Notes: generated by a model not told the origin, from the sequence alone. Shown: positions 52,776 through 61,600, numbered from the stretch's first letter. The stretch is 64,000 bases of DNA from a virus (IMGVR_UViG_3300035698_017305:62001-126000), one strand, 5' to 3'. A program made the numbers and translations.

Positions 52776-53525
52776 TTACTCCTTTGGGGGCGGCCCCAGC
52801 CTCAGGGGGATGTCTATACCGAACTCCCTCTCGTTGATCATATCTACTGCCCGCATAGCTTGGTATATATCTCGATAAGACCACTTCCACTCAGGGGCAG
52901 AGTCGGGTATCTTCAACAGGAAGGCCGGGTGGTAGGTGGTAAACACCGGGTAATGAACGTAAGGCAGTATGTCTGGGTTGGTTGAGGTTATAGACGCATC
53001 ATGTGGACGCCGCCGTAACTCTGATACCGGTTTACGCTTCTTAGTTAAGGCCGTAGCAGGTAAAGCCCCAAGGGATAGTATGACCATGGGGTCTACCTTC
53101 CGTATTTCATATTCCAGCCTCTTCATGCAGGCTTTTATATGTCGGGCTTGGGGGTTGGTCGGTTTACCTTGTGCGTCGGAAGGCGGTCTGCACAGCACCG
53201 CATTTGTGATATAGATAGATTCTTTCCAGCACAGGATATCCCGTATCTCGTCAGGATCTTCATAATCTATACTTTGGTCTTTGCGGTATATAGCTAGCTC
53301 AGAGCAGGCAGAGGCCATGACCAATAGGTTTGTTAGAACTTTTCCCGACATCCCCACAAATGGTCTACCTAGCCTATTCTCATCTGACCCTGGGGCTTCC
53401 CCGATGATCATGATGTTAGCGTTGGGGTCCCCTTCCCCCAAGGCCATTCTTTTCCTGTCATCACACAAGTCACACTGTTGGCACTCCACGTAGTCAGGGT
53501 GGAGAAATCGGGTTAGTTCTTCCAT
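52776..53525 (-). CDS. Fe-S type uracil-DNA glycosylase (family 4-like)
   Basis: Removes uracil from DNA. GEAPGSDENRLGRPFVG (from residue 42) is the family 4 catalytic and uracil-binding segment. N-terminal Cys residues (C15, C18, C21) and two further Cys near residues 90-115 may hold a 4Fe-4S cluster. TTYHPAFLL near 205 is the second active-site motif. The 249-residue length is typical. It sits in the replication operon, so it may protect phage DNA or take part in a base-turnover pathway. Confidence 0.85.
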   Translation of the reverse strand: MEELTRFLHPDYVECQQCDLCDDRKRMALGEGDPNANIMIIGEAPGSDENRLGRPFVGMSGKVLTNLLVMASACSELAIYRKDQSIDYEDPDEIRDILCWKESIYITNAVLCRPPSDAQGKPTNPQARHIKACMKRLEYEIRKVDPMVILSLGALPATALTKKRKPVSELRRRPHDASITSTNPDILPYVHYPVFTTYHPAFLLKIPDSAPEWKWSYRDIYQAMRAVDMINEREFGIDIPLRLGPPPKE

Positions 53526-53535
53526 AGGCTACCTC

Positions 53536-53901
53536 TTAGCTTACCGTATTGGGGTCCACAAGACCTATTTGGTCTACTCGTGCACTTGTCTCGTCAGCGA
53601 TGCACTTCTTCAGTAAGGCCGCGATGTTGTCATAGCTGGATTTGGGTAGGTCTAGGCAATGACATACCATCTTGACGTTGTAGAACCACATGTCGGGCGG
53701 TTCAAGCATCCCCGGGACGAACGTTATCACTTGGGATATAGCCACTCCTTGTGGGGTGGGCATGGTCATTGAGATGATGGACCGTACTCCACACATCTCG
53801 AATTTCTCTGGTACGTTCTCCCCAGTCCTGTTTATGATCTCACCAATCATCAGGCTCTTTCCGTCTGGGCTCACAATAGACAGTTTATCTAAGTCAATCA
53901 C
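53536..53901 (-). CDS. hypothetical protein (121 aa)
   Basis: Unrecognised alpha/beta protein with a Met/Pro-rich central part. The start is GTG at 53901, with GAGG about ten bases upstream. It is between helicase and glycosylase genes. No motif gives a function. Confidence 0.55.
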   Translation of the reverse strand: MIDLDKLSIVSPDGKSLMIGEIINRTGENVPEKFEMCGVRSIISMTMPTPQGVAISQVITFVPGMLEPPDMWFYNVKMVCHCLDLPKSSYDNIAALLKKCIADETSARVDQIGLVDPNTVS

Positions 53902-53931
53902 GTTATCAATCCTCTTCGTTGGTGATCCGCC

Positions 53932-55323
53932 TTATGCCGGATTGTAGTTTATAGTCTCAAAGGGTATTTGGCGTATCTTCAGGTTCTCCTTCAGCTCCCT
54001 TATCATCTTCTTACAGTGCTCAATGTTCTGGTCTACAAACACTATGATTAGGGGCTGTTTCTTCCCCTCATCGGGCCGTAGTATCCTTCCCATCGTCTGA
54101 GCCAAGGCTGTGTCGTTGCCAAATGGAGTTAAAACAAATAGTGTGTCTAGCGTGGAGGAGTCAAGTCCCCTCATGCCTATCTTGAGCGTGCTCAGTACCA
54201 CCTGAGACTGCCCAAATATACGTAACCGCTCTTCTCCTTTGACTTCTTGAACTACAACACCCGCCTCGGGTATTCTCTTCTTCAACTCGAACAGTTGGTC
54301 ACGGCTATGGCTGATCCCTAGAACTCTCCTACCAGCCCCAACAGCTTCCTTTATACTGGAGGCTATCAGGTCATTCCTCTCTGGGTGCCTTCCTATCCAA
54401 CCTCGTAACTTGCCGGTACTGGTGCTTCCATTACAGTCCTTCGTGAGTTTCTCGTCGGTGCTCCCACGTAGCCGTACATTAGTTTCTTGGAAGTACACCA
54501 CAGGTTTCAGGTCGTACCCCACGTTGGTGTAGAAAGCTCTGCCTAGGTGGTACAGGAATATGCTCTCTAGCCCGTCTTCCCTTTTGACCGTGGCGGTCAG
54601 TCCCCACCTTCTGCCAGATCCCACATCAGCGGTTAGGCTGAACATGGGGGCAGACAGTATATCCGCTTCATCATATATTACAACTCCGTATTTTCTACCA
54701 AACCCTGGGGGTATCCGATTCTCTCTCACTCTCCGGAAGAGGGTGTGGATGGAAGCTATTACTATCGGCTTATCCCAATCGAATGTATCCCCTTGTATCC
54801 AACCAATTTCCCCATCAAACTTTACGAACCTTTCTATTTCTCTCTTCCACTGGCTCATCAACCCTTTTTGATCTAACACAATCATCCATGGTGCCCCCAC
54901 CGCACAGGCTGCCCTGATTGATGTTGGGGTCTTACCCTTCCCACAGCCCATTTCAAGTATCCCTGACCTAGCACGCTTAGTGGCTTCATATGCCTCTTGG
55001 TGGTGGGGGAACTTGGGGTGTGGACCAATATTGCACTCAAACCGTACTCGTTCAAACTCTGTACTCACCGCTTGGTAGAAAGGAAACTTATACCTTCCAT
55101 AGTCTCCCCTCGGTATAAACTCCCTGGGTACGACAAAGTGATGTGGTGTCTCTTTCCACAGCCTTAGAGGTACTTCAGGATCATCTGAAGGGAACGTCAA
55201 CGCTTTTTCGATGATGGGTTTTGGGACTCTTGCTTTCGGCAACCATAGGTTTCTGTCAACATAAGCAGCTTCTGGGCGTCTCCGCACCAGATCTACCACT
55301 CCACTTCTCTCATGAATCTGCAT
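53932..55323 (-). CDS. SF2 DNA helicase (XPB/UvsW-like)
   Basis: Translocates on or unwinds DNA. Walker A is GCGKGKT (126-132), the DEAD box is VIYDEADIL, motif III-like GLTATVKREDG follows, and motif VI is QTMGRILRP. An unusual N-terminal 120 residues precede the motor. The order and spacing resemble XPB/RAD25 and T4 UvsW-like helicases. Length 463 fits. The start overlaps the 111-residue gene by 31 bases. Likely acts on replication forks or recombination intermediates. Confidence 0.85.
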   Translation of the reverse strand: MQIHERSGVVDLVRRRPEAAYVDRNLWLPKARVPKPIIEKALTFPSDDPEVPLRLWKETPHHFVVPREFIPRGDYGRYKFPFYQAVSTEFERVRFECNIGPHPKFPHHQEAYEATKRARSGILEMGCGKGKTPTSIRAACAVGAPWMIVLDQKGLMSQWKREIERFVKFDGEIGWIQGDTFDWDKPIVIASIHTLFRRVRENRIPPGFGRKYGVVIYDEADILSAPMFSLTADVGSGRRWGLTATVKREDGLESIFLYHLGRAFYTNVGYDLKPVVYFQETNVRLRGSTDEKLTKDCNGSTSTGKLRGWIGRHPERNDLIASSIKEAVGAGRRVLGISHSRDQLFELKKRIPEAGVVVQEVKGEERLRIFGQSQVVLSTLKIGMRGLDSSTLDTLFVLTPFGNDTALAQTMGRILRPDEGKKQPLIIVFVDQNIEHCKKMIRELKENLKIRQIPFETINYNPA

Positions 55324-55628
55324 AGTTCCACCGTTACCGCTTCACCCATAGCCAAGCTGATGTTCTTAGCGAGTCGGGTTGTTTGGGTTTCCCCTTCACT
55401 GGGTTGGATTGGCCTGTTAGTAGATGGGCCCATACTACCACGAACTGGGGAGGTTACAGAGGAAGAAGTCGTTGATTTTCGCCTAGATGTAGGGTTTGGG
55501 GTTGAGTACCCTTGTGACGACCTTCTGACCATTTCGTCGTAACAAGAGCGTCTGTGGGGACATGCCGTACACTCTGGAGTACCGCCTTCGTACTCAGTGC
55601 CCCAGCAATCCGGCCTGAATCCTGACAT
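55293..55628 (-). CDS. Cys-rich protein (111 aa)
   Basis: The first 30 residues contain CWGTEYEGGTPECTACPHRR followed by SC, a four-Cys pattern that could hold zinc or Fe-S. The middle is Ser/Thr/Pro-rich and probably disordered; the end is a helix. AAGGAG lies upstream of the ATG. It opens the leftward replication operon and so may be expressed early. Function unknown. Confidence 0.6.
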   Translation of the reverse strand: MSGFRPDCWGTEYEGGTPECTACPHRRSCYDEMVRRSSQGYSTPNPTSRRKSTTSSSVTSPVRGSMGPSTNRPIQPSEGETQTTRLAKNISLAMGEAVTVELCRFMREVEW

Positions 55629-55653
55629 GTTATAATCTCCTTCTAAGATAATT

Positions 55654-55674
55654 GGTTTCCTTATAGCGGAAACC
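55654..55674. repeat. inverted repeat in a divergent promoter region
   Basis: GGTTTCC (55654-55660), a seven-base loop TTATAGC, then GGAAACC (55668-55674): a perfect seven-base-pair inverted repeat between the leftward replication operon and the rightward head module. Its loop reads GCTATAA on the minus strand, so it overlaps a possible leftward -10. It may be an operator. Confidence 0.35.
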
Positions 55675-55689
55675 CACTGGCCTTTTCGC

Positions 55690-55719
55690 TTGACTGTACG
55701 GGTATAGGAACGGTAGACT
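55690..55719 (+). promoter_or_regulatory. possible rightward sigma-70-like promoter
   Basis: TTGACT (55690-55695), an 18-base spacer and TAGACT (55714-55719) precede the head-module gene at 55763 by 44 bases. It shares the TTGAC box and 18-base spacing with the promoters at 2073 and 61848. The -10 is weak. Confidence 0.35.
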
Positions 55720-55762
55720 CAAAGCTGCGAATGCCTCAAATATAAAGGGAAAGGAGTCCTTG

Positions 55763-57433
55763 ATGGACCTATATGATGACTACTCTGGAAGCGAGCTTCG
55801 GGACATGTTCTCCGGGCCGGATGATATCCCCGAATTCGTAAAGCAAGGATCGGTTCTTTCTTCACAAGAATTGACCCATCTCCCCAACGAAGATTTTGCA
55901 CTAATCACTGTAGATGAAGCCCGTGCCAAGGTTATGCGTAAGTTTGCCTGTACGGACCCAGCTACCACTGCGCTCCAAACCCTATACTTCATGAGAAACA
56001 AGGAAGGGTTATCCAAGGAGGCGCAATCCATAGCTGCGGCCAACCTAGTCAGGCTTTGTGGTAAGCATGGACTGGATGTGCCAGAGGATCTCGTGAAGGT
56101 AGCGTACACCGCACCTCTTGAGCAGATCTGGAATCCAGAACTACTACAAGACCCTCAGATTCAGCAAGCCCTCATGGAAGGTCTCATGGGTATGGCCAAA
56201 TCCCTGGGTAAGAAAGACCCATCCGAAATCGCGCCCCCAGAGCATGAGGCATTTATGGGGTCGCCGAAAGCTCATGAGACCATCTTTAAGGCCCTCCCCC
56301 GTCTGTTTGGAACGCCCGAAGAACAGGCGGAAGCCCAGGGACAAGGCCAGCAACAGGCGGGAATGGGATCCGGGGGTGCTGCTCAAGGCGGTGCTCCCGC
56401 CCCAGCTTCCCCTCCTGGACAAGAACAAGGTGGAGGTGCTCCCCCGGCTATGGGTGGAGGTGCCCCAGGAGGTATGCCAGCGGGTGGTGGAGGTGCTCCG
56501 CCCCCAGCAGGTCCAATGAGTATGAGCCCAGGGCCTACTAAGCTTTCCTCACTCCAACAGGTGTTGGCACAGGAGTTCCTAGTGAAGACCGCTGGGGAAG
56601 AAGGCCCGGCAAAAACCAGTACCTCTGTAGTAGAGAAGGTGTTGGCAGAGATAAGTACTAAGAGAGGGAAGAAAGTCCAACCTGAAAATCTAAAGCCTGA
56701 GGAGAACAAGATCAAGGTCTTGGACAGGCAGAGTAACATTTTGGTTGTTGGCCCACCGAAGCAGCTTCCTGAACCAGAAGAAAAACGAAAGGTGGCTGCT
56801 GAGCATATACTATTGGGTAGATACCCTGTAGAGACATATGCTGACCTGGAAAAGGCCGCCAGCTACTTTGAAGAGTACTGGGACAAGTTCTCACCTTCAG
56901 ACCGACGTTCCTACGCTCAGGGACTGGTAAAAAGGGCCAGTGCGTTGCTAAGGCCGATTAGCACACCACTTACCTTAAAGTACGCGTCTGTTGATTGGGA
57001 CCCCGACTTCCCCATGGCTATTGACCAAAGAAAGTCATGGCTGGGCGAAGGAGAATTCGAAAGATACGACACTTTGATCAAGGAAGCCTATGCTGGCGAT
57101 GTCTCACCAGATGAGTTTGCCGGTTTCTTAGGACAACTTGATGAAGATACCGGATTGGACCGATTGTGGGACTCCAAGATCTACGACCCCGTAGCTTCTA
57201 CTGTAGGTTTCGACAAGACGGCAGAGGAAACGTGGAGTTACACAATGGGCAATGACTATATCAATGCCGATCAACTGCATGGGTTGGCGGTGGCTGATAA
57301 CAGGGAGGCTCTGCTCAAATTGTTTCCTGAGTCGGTTGTAGACGGGTTTATCAAATCACCTACTAAAGCCTTCGATACTTTCCCAGCGGATGTGAAGAGG
57401 GTATTCATGAGAATGGCAAGTGAGCGTGGTTAA
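55763..57433 (+). CDS. virion-module protein with Gly/Ala/Pro linker (556 aa)
   Basis: N-terminal helical domain (1-190), a long low-complexity Gly/Ala/Pro/Gln linker (about 193-265), and a helical C-terminal domain. No family recognised. The ATG at 55763 has AAGGAG six bases upstream; a TTG codon just before it is rejected. It begins the rightward module that ends in the portal. A scaffold, head-associated or internal protein is plausible but unproven. TAATG joins it to the next gene. Confidence 0.6.
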   Translation: MDLYDDYSGSELRDMFSGPDDIPEFVKQGSVLSSQELTHLPNEDFALITVDEARAKVMRKFACTDPATTALQTLYFMRNKEGLSKEAQSIAAANLVRLCGKHGLDVPEDLVKVAYTAPLEQIWNPELLQDPQIQQALMEGLMGMAKSLGKKDPSEIAPPEHEAFMGSPKAHETIFKALPRLFGTPEEQAEAQGQGQQQAGMGSGGAAQGGAPAPASPPGQEQGGGAPPAMGGGAPGGMPAGGGGAPPPAGPMSMSPGPTKLSSLQQVLAQEFLVKTAGEEGPAKTSTSVVEKVLAEISTKRGKKVQPENLKPEENKIKVLDRQSNILVVGPPKQLPEPEEKRKVAAEHILLGRYPVETYADLEKAASYFEEYWDKFSPSDRRSYAQGLVKRASALLRPISTPLTLKYASVDWDPDFPMAIDQRKSWLGEGEFERYDTLIKEAYAGDVSPDEFAGFLGQLDEDTGLDRLWDSKIYDPVASTVGFDKTAEETWSYTMGNDYINADQLHGLAVADNREALLKLFPESVVDGFIKSPTKAFDTFPADVKRVFMRMASERG

Positions 57434-58359
57434 TGCCAGAACCACAACAGATCCAGGAACTTCTCCAGGAGATTGAGGGAGGGGACATTCTACATGCCCC
57501 TTCGGAAGAAACCATCATAGACCTGGAGACAGCTAAGGGTGCACCCATAACGGTCAAGAATCTATTTGACCATCATGATGCACATCCTATAGCTTTGTAC
57601 ATTCTGACCAGCATTAAGTTTGGGGCAGACTGGGTAAACTGGCCTGCTAAGGTAGTGTTCTCTGAGATACAGCGTGTGTTTAGGCGTACTGTGTCACGGA
57701 ATAACCGGGAAAAGCTCAATGCTATTAGAGTGTTACACTCCACTAAGGACTTCTGGCAAGAGTGGGAAGTCTTCTCTGCCATCACTCAAGCACTGAACAA
57801 TAACATCGTTAGCTTTAATGTGCTTACCCGCCCCACCATAGCTCAGATGATGAATGCAGTGGAGCAAGCAGGAAGCATCAAAAAGACGGAGTACGCCTCT
57901 GAGGTAGTAGACTTCATAGCTGCCGTATTTATTGACGAGCCTGTATTCTATGCCCCTGAACCCCTAGACTTCGTACAAAGAAGGATTGTGGAAGCGGTGG
58001 CTAAGGTAAAATGCGGTGATTGTGGTGCTAAGTTTGAACCTCACGGTATAGTTGAGGGCAGGTGCCCTATGTGTACCGGTGCTTTCAGGGATGAGAAGCC
58101 ACTAAACTTTAAACCTGATAAAGACGCACCAGACAATGTGGGACGCAACCTAACATTGGAGATGCCTTACCCCGTAGAGACGATTAAGGACAAGTACGAA
58201 ACGGTCAGTAAACAGGCTTCAAATGAGGCGGTGCTAGCCCCAGACAAGATAGAGGACATTCAATCGGCTAAGCTGCTGATTGCCAGGGACTACGTTAATC
58301 TCAGACGCGCCCAGCTCAACAGGCAAGTGCGCCTGATCAGGGAAGCTCACATAGCATGA
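57433..58359 (+). CDS. zinc-ribbon virion-module protein (308 aa)
   Basis: Residues about 193-220 contain CGDCGAKFEPHGIVEGRCPM with a second CxxC, a zinc ribbon. The N-terminal 190 residues are alpha/beta, and the end is helical. No family was named. It overlaps the previous gene by TAATG and the next by ATGA. It is in the head module next to the portal, which also holds a zinc ribbon, so both may contact the same partner or DNA. Confidence 0.6.
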   Translation: MPEPQQIQELLQEIEGGDILHAPSEETIIDLETAKGAPITVKNLFDHHDAHPIALYILTSIKFGADWVNWPAKVVFSEIQRVFRRTVSRNNREKLNAIRVLHSTKDFWQEWEVFSAITQALNNNIVSFNVLTRPTIAQMMNAVEQAGSIKKTEYASEVVDFIAAVFIDEPVFYAPEPLDFVQRRIVEAVAKVKCGDCGAKFEPHGIVEGRCPMCTGAFRDEKPLNFKPDKDAPDNVGRNLTLEMPYPVETIKDKYETVSKQASNEAVLAPDKIEDIQSAKLLIARDYVNLRRAQLNRQVRLIREAHIA

Positions 58360-59117
58360 ATGACACCGCCTCTTTTTTAGCAGAGCACGACTCCATAGCT
58401 AAGGAGGCCGGTGTGCTTACCTCTGGTATTAAGTTTATACCGAAGATAGTTAAGTATTTAGGCTTAACCGCTAAACAGACACTATCTACTTCCGGTAAGC
58501 TGCTTACATCCCCTAAGAAAACGGTGGGGGCAGGTTGGAAATCTATGAGCGGATCCCACCAGTACACCAAGAATTTAGAGGGGTTCGACTCTAGAATAGC
58601 TGAGATGGCTAGAGGGTCTGCCCGTAAGACTGAGGTTCTAAAGAAAAAGCAGTTCTTAGCTAAGTCTAAGCATATGAGCCAGAAGTCTAGGAGCCTTGGT
58701 GGTTCGTGGAATAAGGGGGGCTTTGATGGGTTAGCCAGTGAACTGTCCCGTAGGGGTTGGACTGGTAGCACCAAGAACACCAAGTTCATACCATGGGGTC
58801 AGAAATCATGGGTAGTGGGGTTTGCGCCTATGTCTGCCCAAACTGTAATGTCAGGGGATAAAGAGCTACCGAAGCACTTACGTAGAGGCCCACTTGAGAG
58901 GCTAGGGTCTGAAATTGGGAGTACCGCAGGATTTGTTGCTGGCTTCCCACTCAGTATAGGTGGTAGTATCGGGGCATCAATGGCAGCGGGAAAAGGGGCA
59001 GGGTCTGTGGGTAAGCTGGTTGATGAAGCTTTCGGAATGGGTAAGAAGCCTATGGAATACATGTCTGGTCCAAGACCACCTGCGGTGCCCAGGCCCCCAA
59101 CAACATATGGAATATAA
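58356..59117 (+). CDS. virion protein with shared N-terminal motif (253 aa)
   Basis: Begins MNDTASFLAEHDSIAKEAG, a strong copy of the F-L-x-E-x-D-x-I-x-K-E-A motif found in four genes of the tail operon 45 kb away. The middle is basic (KKKQFLAKSKHMSQKSRSLG), and a Gly/Ser/Ala hydrophobic patch lies near 195-220 (STAGFVAGFPLSIGGSIGAS). The gene sits immediately before the portal. A basic virion protein with an N-terminal tag fits an internal or ejected protein, but function is unknown. Confidence 0.65.
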   Translation: MNDTASFLAEHDSIAKEAGVLTSGIKFIPKIVKYLGLTAKQTLSTSGKLLTSPKKTVGAGWKSMSGSHQYTKNLEGFDSRIAEMARGSARKTEVLKKKQFLAKSKHMSQKSRSLGGSWNKGGFDGLASELSRRGWTGSTKNTKFIPWGQKSWVVGFAPMSAQTVMSGDKELPKHLRRGPLERLGSEIGSTAGFVAGFPLSIGGSIGASMAAGKGAGSVGKLVDEAFGMGKKPMEYMSGPRPPAVPRPPTTYGI

Positions 59118-59120
59118 TTA

Positions 59121-61166
59121 ATGTCGTGGACTGTAGCACAAAACACAGGGAATGATAAATACCTCAGTAATATAGGTGCGTCCGGAGGGGGCCAACTAAC
59201 ACGTAAAGGTATGTACCCATCCCCATTCTTTGACATCGCCCAGACGTATCTGCCACATACCGTTAAGAGTATGTTCAAGTGGTGCAGGTACTACTACATG
59301 GTGAACCCGGTTATCAACGCTTCTATCACTAAGCTGGCGTCGTACCCGGTTAGACCTCTCACATACAAAACAACAGATAAGCAGCTCAAGGAAATGTACC
59401 AGGAGCTGGCGGAAGTGCAGTTGAAGATCAGGTCATTCCTGGTGGATGTAGGGTTAGACTACTACACATATGGCAACGCGTTCATATCTGTAGAGTACCC
59501 ATTCAAGAAGCACTTGAAATGTAAGAAGTGCGGCAAGCTGTTCCCCATCCGGGAAGTGAAGTACAGGTTCCGTGGTATGAAGTACTACATGAACTGCCCG
59601 GACTGTAGTACCTACGAGCAAGAATCTGACGTAGTAGATGTTAACGTGAAGTCTGTGAGAGACATCAAGTTGGTCCGCTGGAACCCAGAGGATATGAATG
59701 TTGACCACAACTACGCCACTCTGCAAACTACATACTCATATAACATCCAGCAGTCCGTCAAAAATGACATTATGATGGGCAAAAAGAAGGTTATTGAGAA
59801 TGTACCGCACTACTACGTTGAAGCCGTCAGGAAGCAAAAGTCCATCGTGTTCAATGATAATGCGATCTACCACTTCCAACGGGGGATCATCAGCCAGAAG
59901 AATCGTGGATGGGGTATGCCAATCATGCTCCCTGTGCTCAAGAATGCGTTTTACCTCCAAATACTCCAAAAGGGGCAAGAGGCCATAGCGATGGAGCACA
60001 TCGTTCCTATGAGAGCGTTGTTCCCACAGGCGGCTGATCCTTTGAGTTCCCCGGTAGCTAACGTTAACCTGTATGAGTGGCGGGAGAGAATGAACGAAGA
60101 GATCTCTAAGTGGAGGCAGGATGGTAACTACATACCTATCCTTCCGTTCCCTGTTGGGCACCAAATCATTGGGGGTACTGGCCGGGCACTGATGCTACAC
60201 CAAGAGATAAAACAGTGGCTGGAACAGATAGTCATCGGTATGTCTCTACCACTTGAATTCGTGTTTGGTGGTATGTCATACACAGGGTCTAATGTATCCA
60301 TGCGGGTACTTGAGAATGACTTCATCAGATACATCGAAGATCTGCGGGGGGTACTCCGGTTCATATTCAAGAACATAGCCACCTACATGGGGTGGACTTA
60401 TGTAAAGATAGACTTCCAGCCCTTTAAGATGGCGGACGATCTACAGAGGTCAGCCTTTAAGCTCCAGATGTCACAAGCCGGAATGTTCCCGGAACGTTGG
60501 CTCATGGAGGACATTGATGTTGACCCTGATGACGCTTACGAAGTAATGGCTCAAGAGTCTCAACGTAAGATGGATCAGCAGAAGAAACAGCAGATCGCTA
60601 TGGCTGATGCTCAGGGCGAGGCCCAGGCGCGCATGATGCGTTACCAGACCAAAGCCCAGATGGAGCAGTTCCAGAATCAACAACGAGGACAGCCTGCGTC
60701 TACATCTCAGGAGTTGGGACCACCCAATGCGGGTACTACTGGGGCTGACCCCCCAGCTAGCTTGCCAGCAAATGGGCCACCGCCGCCACAGCAGCAACAA
60801 CAGCAACAGCAGAATTCTGCCATGGGGCTACCGGCTGAGACTAAGCTGTACCCAGAAAATGCTCAGAAGCAGCCAGAGAGTGGAGTTCCAAAAGGTGTGC
60901 AGTCTCCACTAGCAGGTACCAATATGGGGTCGGGTGGAGGATTCGATGTTATGTACGTAGCTAAAAAAGCAGCTCATGCTTTAATGAATATGGACCCGAC
61001 TAGTCGGTACTCCAAGCTGAATGAGCTGCGTTTTTCTAACCCTCAGATACACGGACTGGTGACCCAGTTCATGCAAGAGGGGCAAGGAAGCCAAGTAGAC
61101 ACTATGGATATAGCTATGCCTAATCAGAAGCCTCCTCGTAGGCCCTCTAACAAAGCTGTAGGTTAA
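59121..61166 (+). CDS. portal protein with embedded zinc ribbon
   Basis: Likely forms the dodecameric DNA gate of the head. Residues 30-130 and 180-450 follow the portal pattern: VNPVINASITKLASYPVRPL, YGNAFISVEYPF, later VPMRALFPQAAD and IEDLRGVLRFIFKNIATYMG. Residues 134-162 form a zinc ribbon (C134, C137, C159, C162) inserted in the wing, unusual for a portal. The C-terminal 200 residues are Gln/Pro-rich, including a run of Gln near 60790. Length 681 is slightly long for the family. It ends overlapping the convergent leftward gene by four bases. Confidence 0.75.
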   Translation: MSWTVAQNTGNDKYLSNIGASGGGQLTRKGMYPSPFFDIAQTYLPHTVKSMFKWCRYYYMVNPVINASITKLASYPVRPLTYKTTDKQLKEMYQELAEVQLKIRSFLVDVGLDYYTYGNAFISVEYPFKKHLKCKKCGKLFPIREVKYRFRGMKYYMNCPDCSTYEQESDVVDVNVKSVRDIKLVRWNPEDMNVDHNYATLQTTYSYNIQQSVKNDIMMGKKKVIENVPHYYVEAVRKQKSIVFNDNAIYHFQRGIISQKNRGWGMPIMLPVLKNAFYLQILQKGQEAIAMEHIVPMRALFPQAADPLSSPVANVNLYEWRERMNEEISKWRQDGNYIPILPFPVGHQIIGGTGRALMLHQEIKQWLEQIVIGMSLPLEFVFGGMSYTGSNVSMRVLENDFIRYIEDLRGVLRFIFKNIATYMGWTYVKIDFQPFKMADDLQRSAFKLQMSQAGMFPERWLMEDIDVDPDDAYEVMAQESQRKMDQQKKQQIAMADAQGEAQARMMRYQTKAQMEQFQNQQRGQPASTSQELGPPNAGTTGADPPASLPANGPPPPQQQQQQQQNSAMGLPAETKLYPENAQKQPESGVPKGVQSPLAGTNMGSGGGFDVMYVAKKAAHALMNMDPTSRYSKLNELRFSNPQIHGLVTQFMQEGQGSQVDTMDIAMPNQKPPRRPSNKAVG

Positions 61167-61600
61167 GTGACGTGAATGTCCATATCGAGGGCGGCTAGTC
61201 CGGCCTTCTCTACTATACAATCGAGGTGAGTGATCTTGAGTTCTTCTCCGTCCCTAAATTCGTACTCTTGGTCATTCACAAAGGCTGTGTTTGACTTGTC
61301 ACCCAACTCAACTACGGCGGCCCTGGCACCAATGAACACTTCATCCATGTCAACTTCGTCACAACAGGACGAGCATGAGTGGTGTAGGGCGCTGTCTTCC
61401 TCATCGAAGCATCCATCTAGGCAGTGCTCATGAATAAACTTTGCACTGCTGCCATCTTCGAAGTCGTCACTGCCCCAGTGGATGAAGTATTCCTTAGACT
61501 TCTTCCCCCACTGGAACGTGCTCATCTTCAGGACCAGGAGGAACGTCCCCAGTTTGATCTCCTCCCCGCACATCGCGCACATTATCGTCATCGTATGCAC
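61163..61600 (-). CDS. Cys-rich acidic protein (145 aa)
   Basis: Acidic protein with several Cys/His: CAMCGEEIKLG near the start, CLDGC and SCSSCC in the middle, and HLDC near the end. It is probably a multi-zinc protein. Starts at 61600, 61591 or 61579 are possible. The first 107 bases overlap the C-terminal end of the upstream small gene in another frame. Convergent with the portal gene. Role unknown. Confidence 0.6.
   Translation of the reverse strand: MHTMTIMCAMCGEEIKLGTFLLVLKMSTFQWGKKSKEYFIHWGSDDFEDGSSAKFIHEHCLDGCFDEEDSALHHSCSSCCDEVDMDEVFIGARAAVVELGDKSNTAFVNDQEYEFRDGEELKITHLDCIVEKAGLAALDMDIHVT

Noticed and set aside
56340-56520. GGAGGTGCYCC-like repeats as a DNA element
   Set aside because: They encode a Gly/Ala/Pro linker between two helical domains, so a protein-level explanation suffices.
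60787-60815. CAR trinucleotide run in the portal gene as a mobile or regulatory repeat
   Set aside because: It is in frame and encodes a Gln run in a Gln/Pro-rich tail; simple low complexity explains it.
3667-61166. Major capsid, terminase, tail sheath and tube genes
   Set aside because: I looked for them because a portal and baseplate are present, but no recognisable sequence supports them in this window; they are probably outside it.
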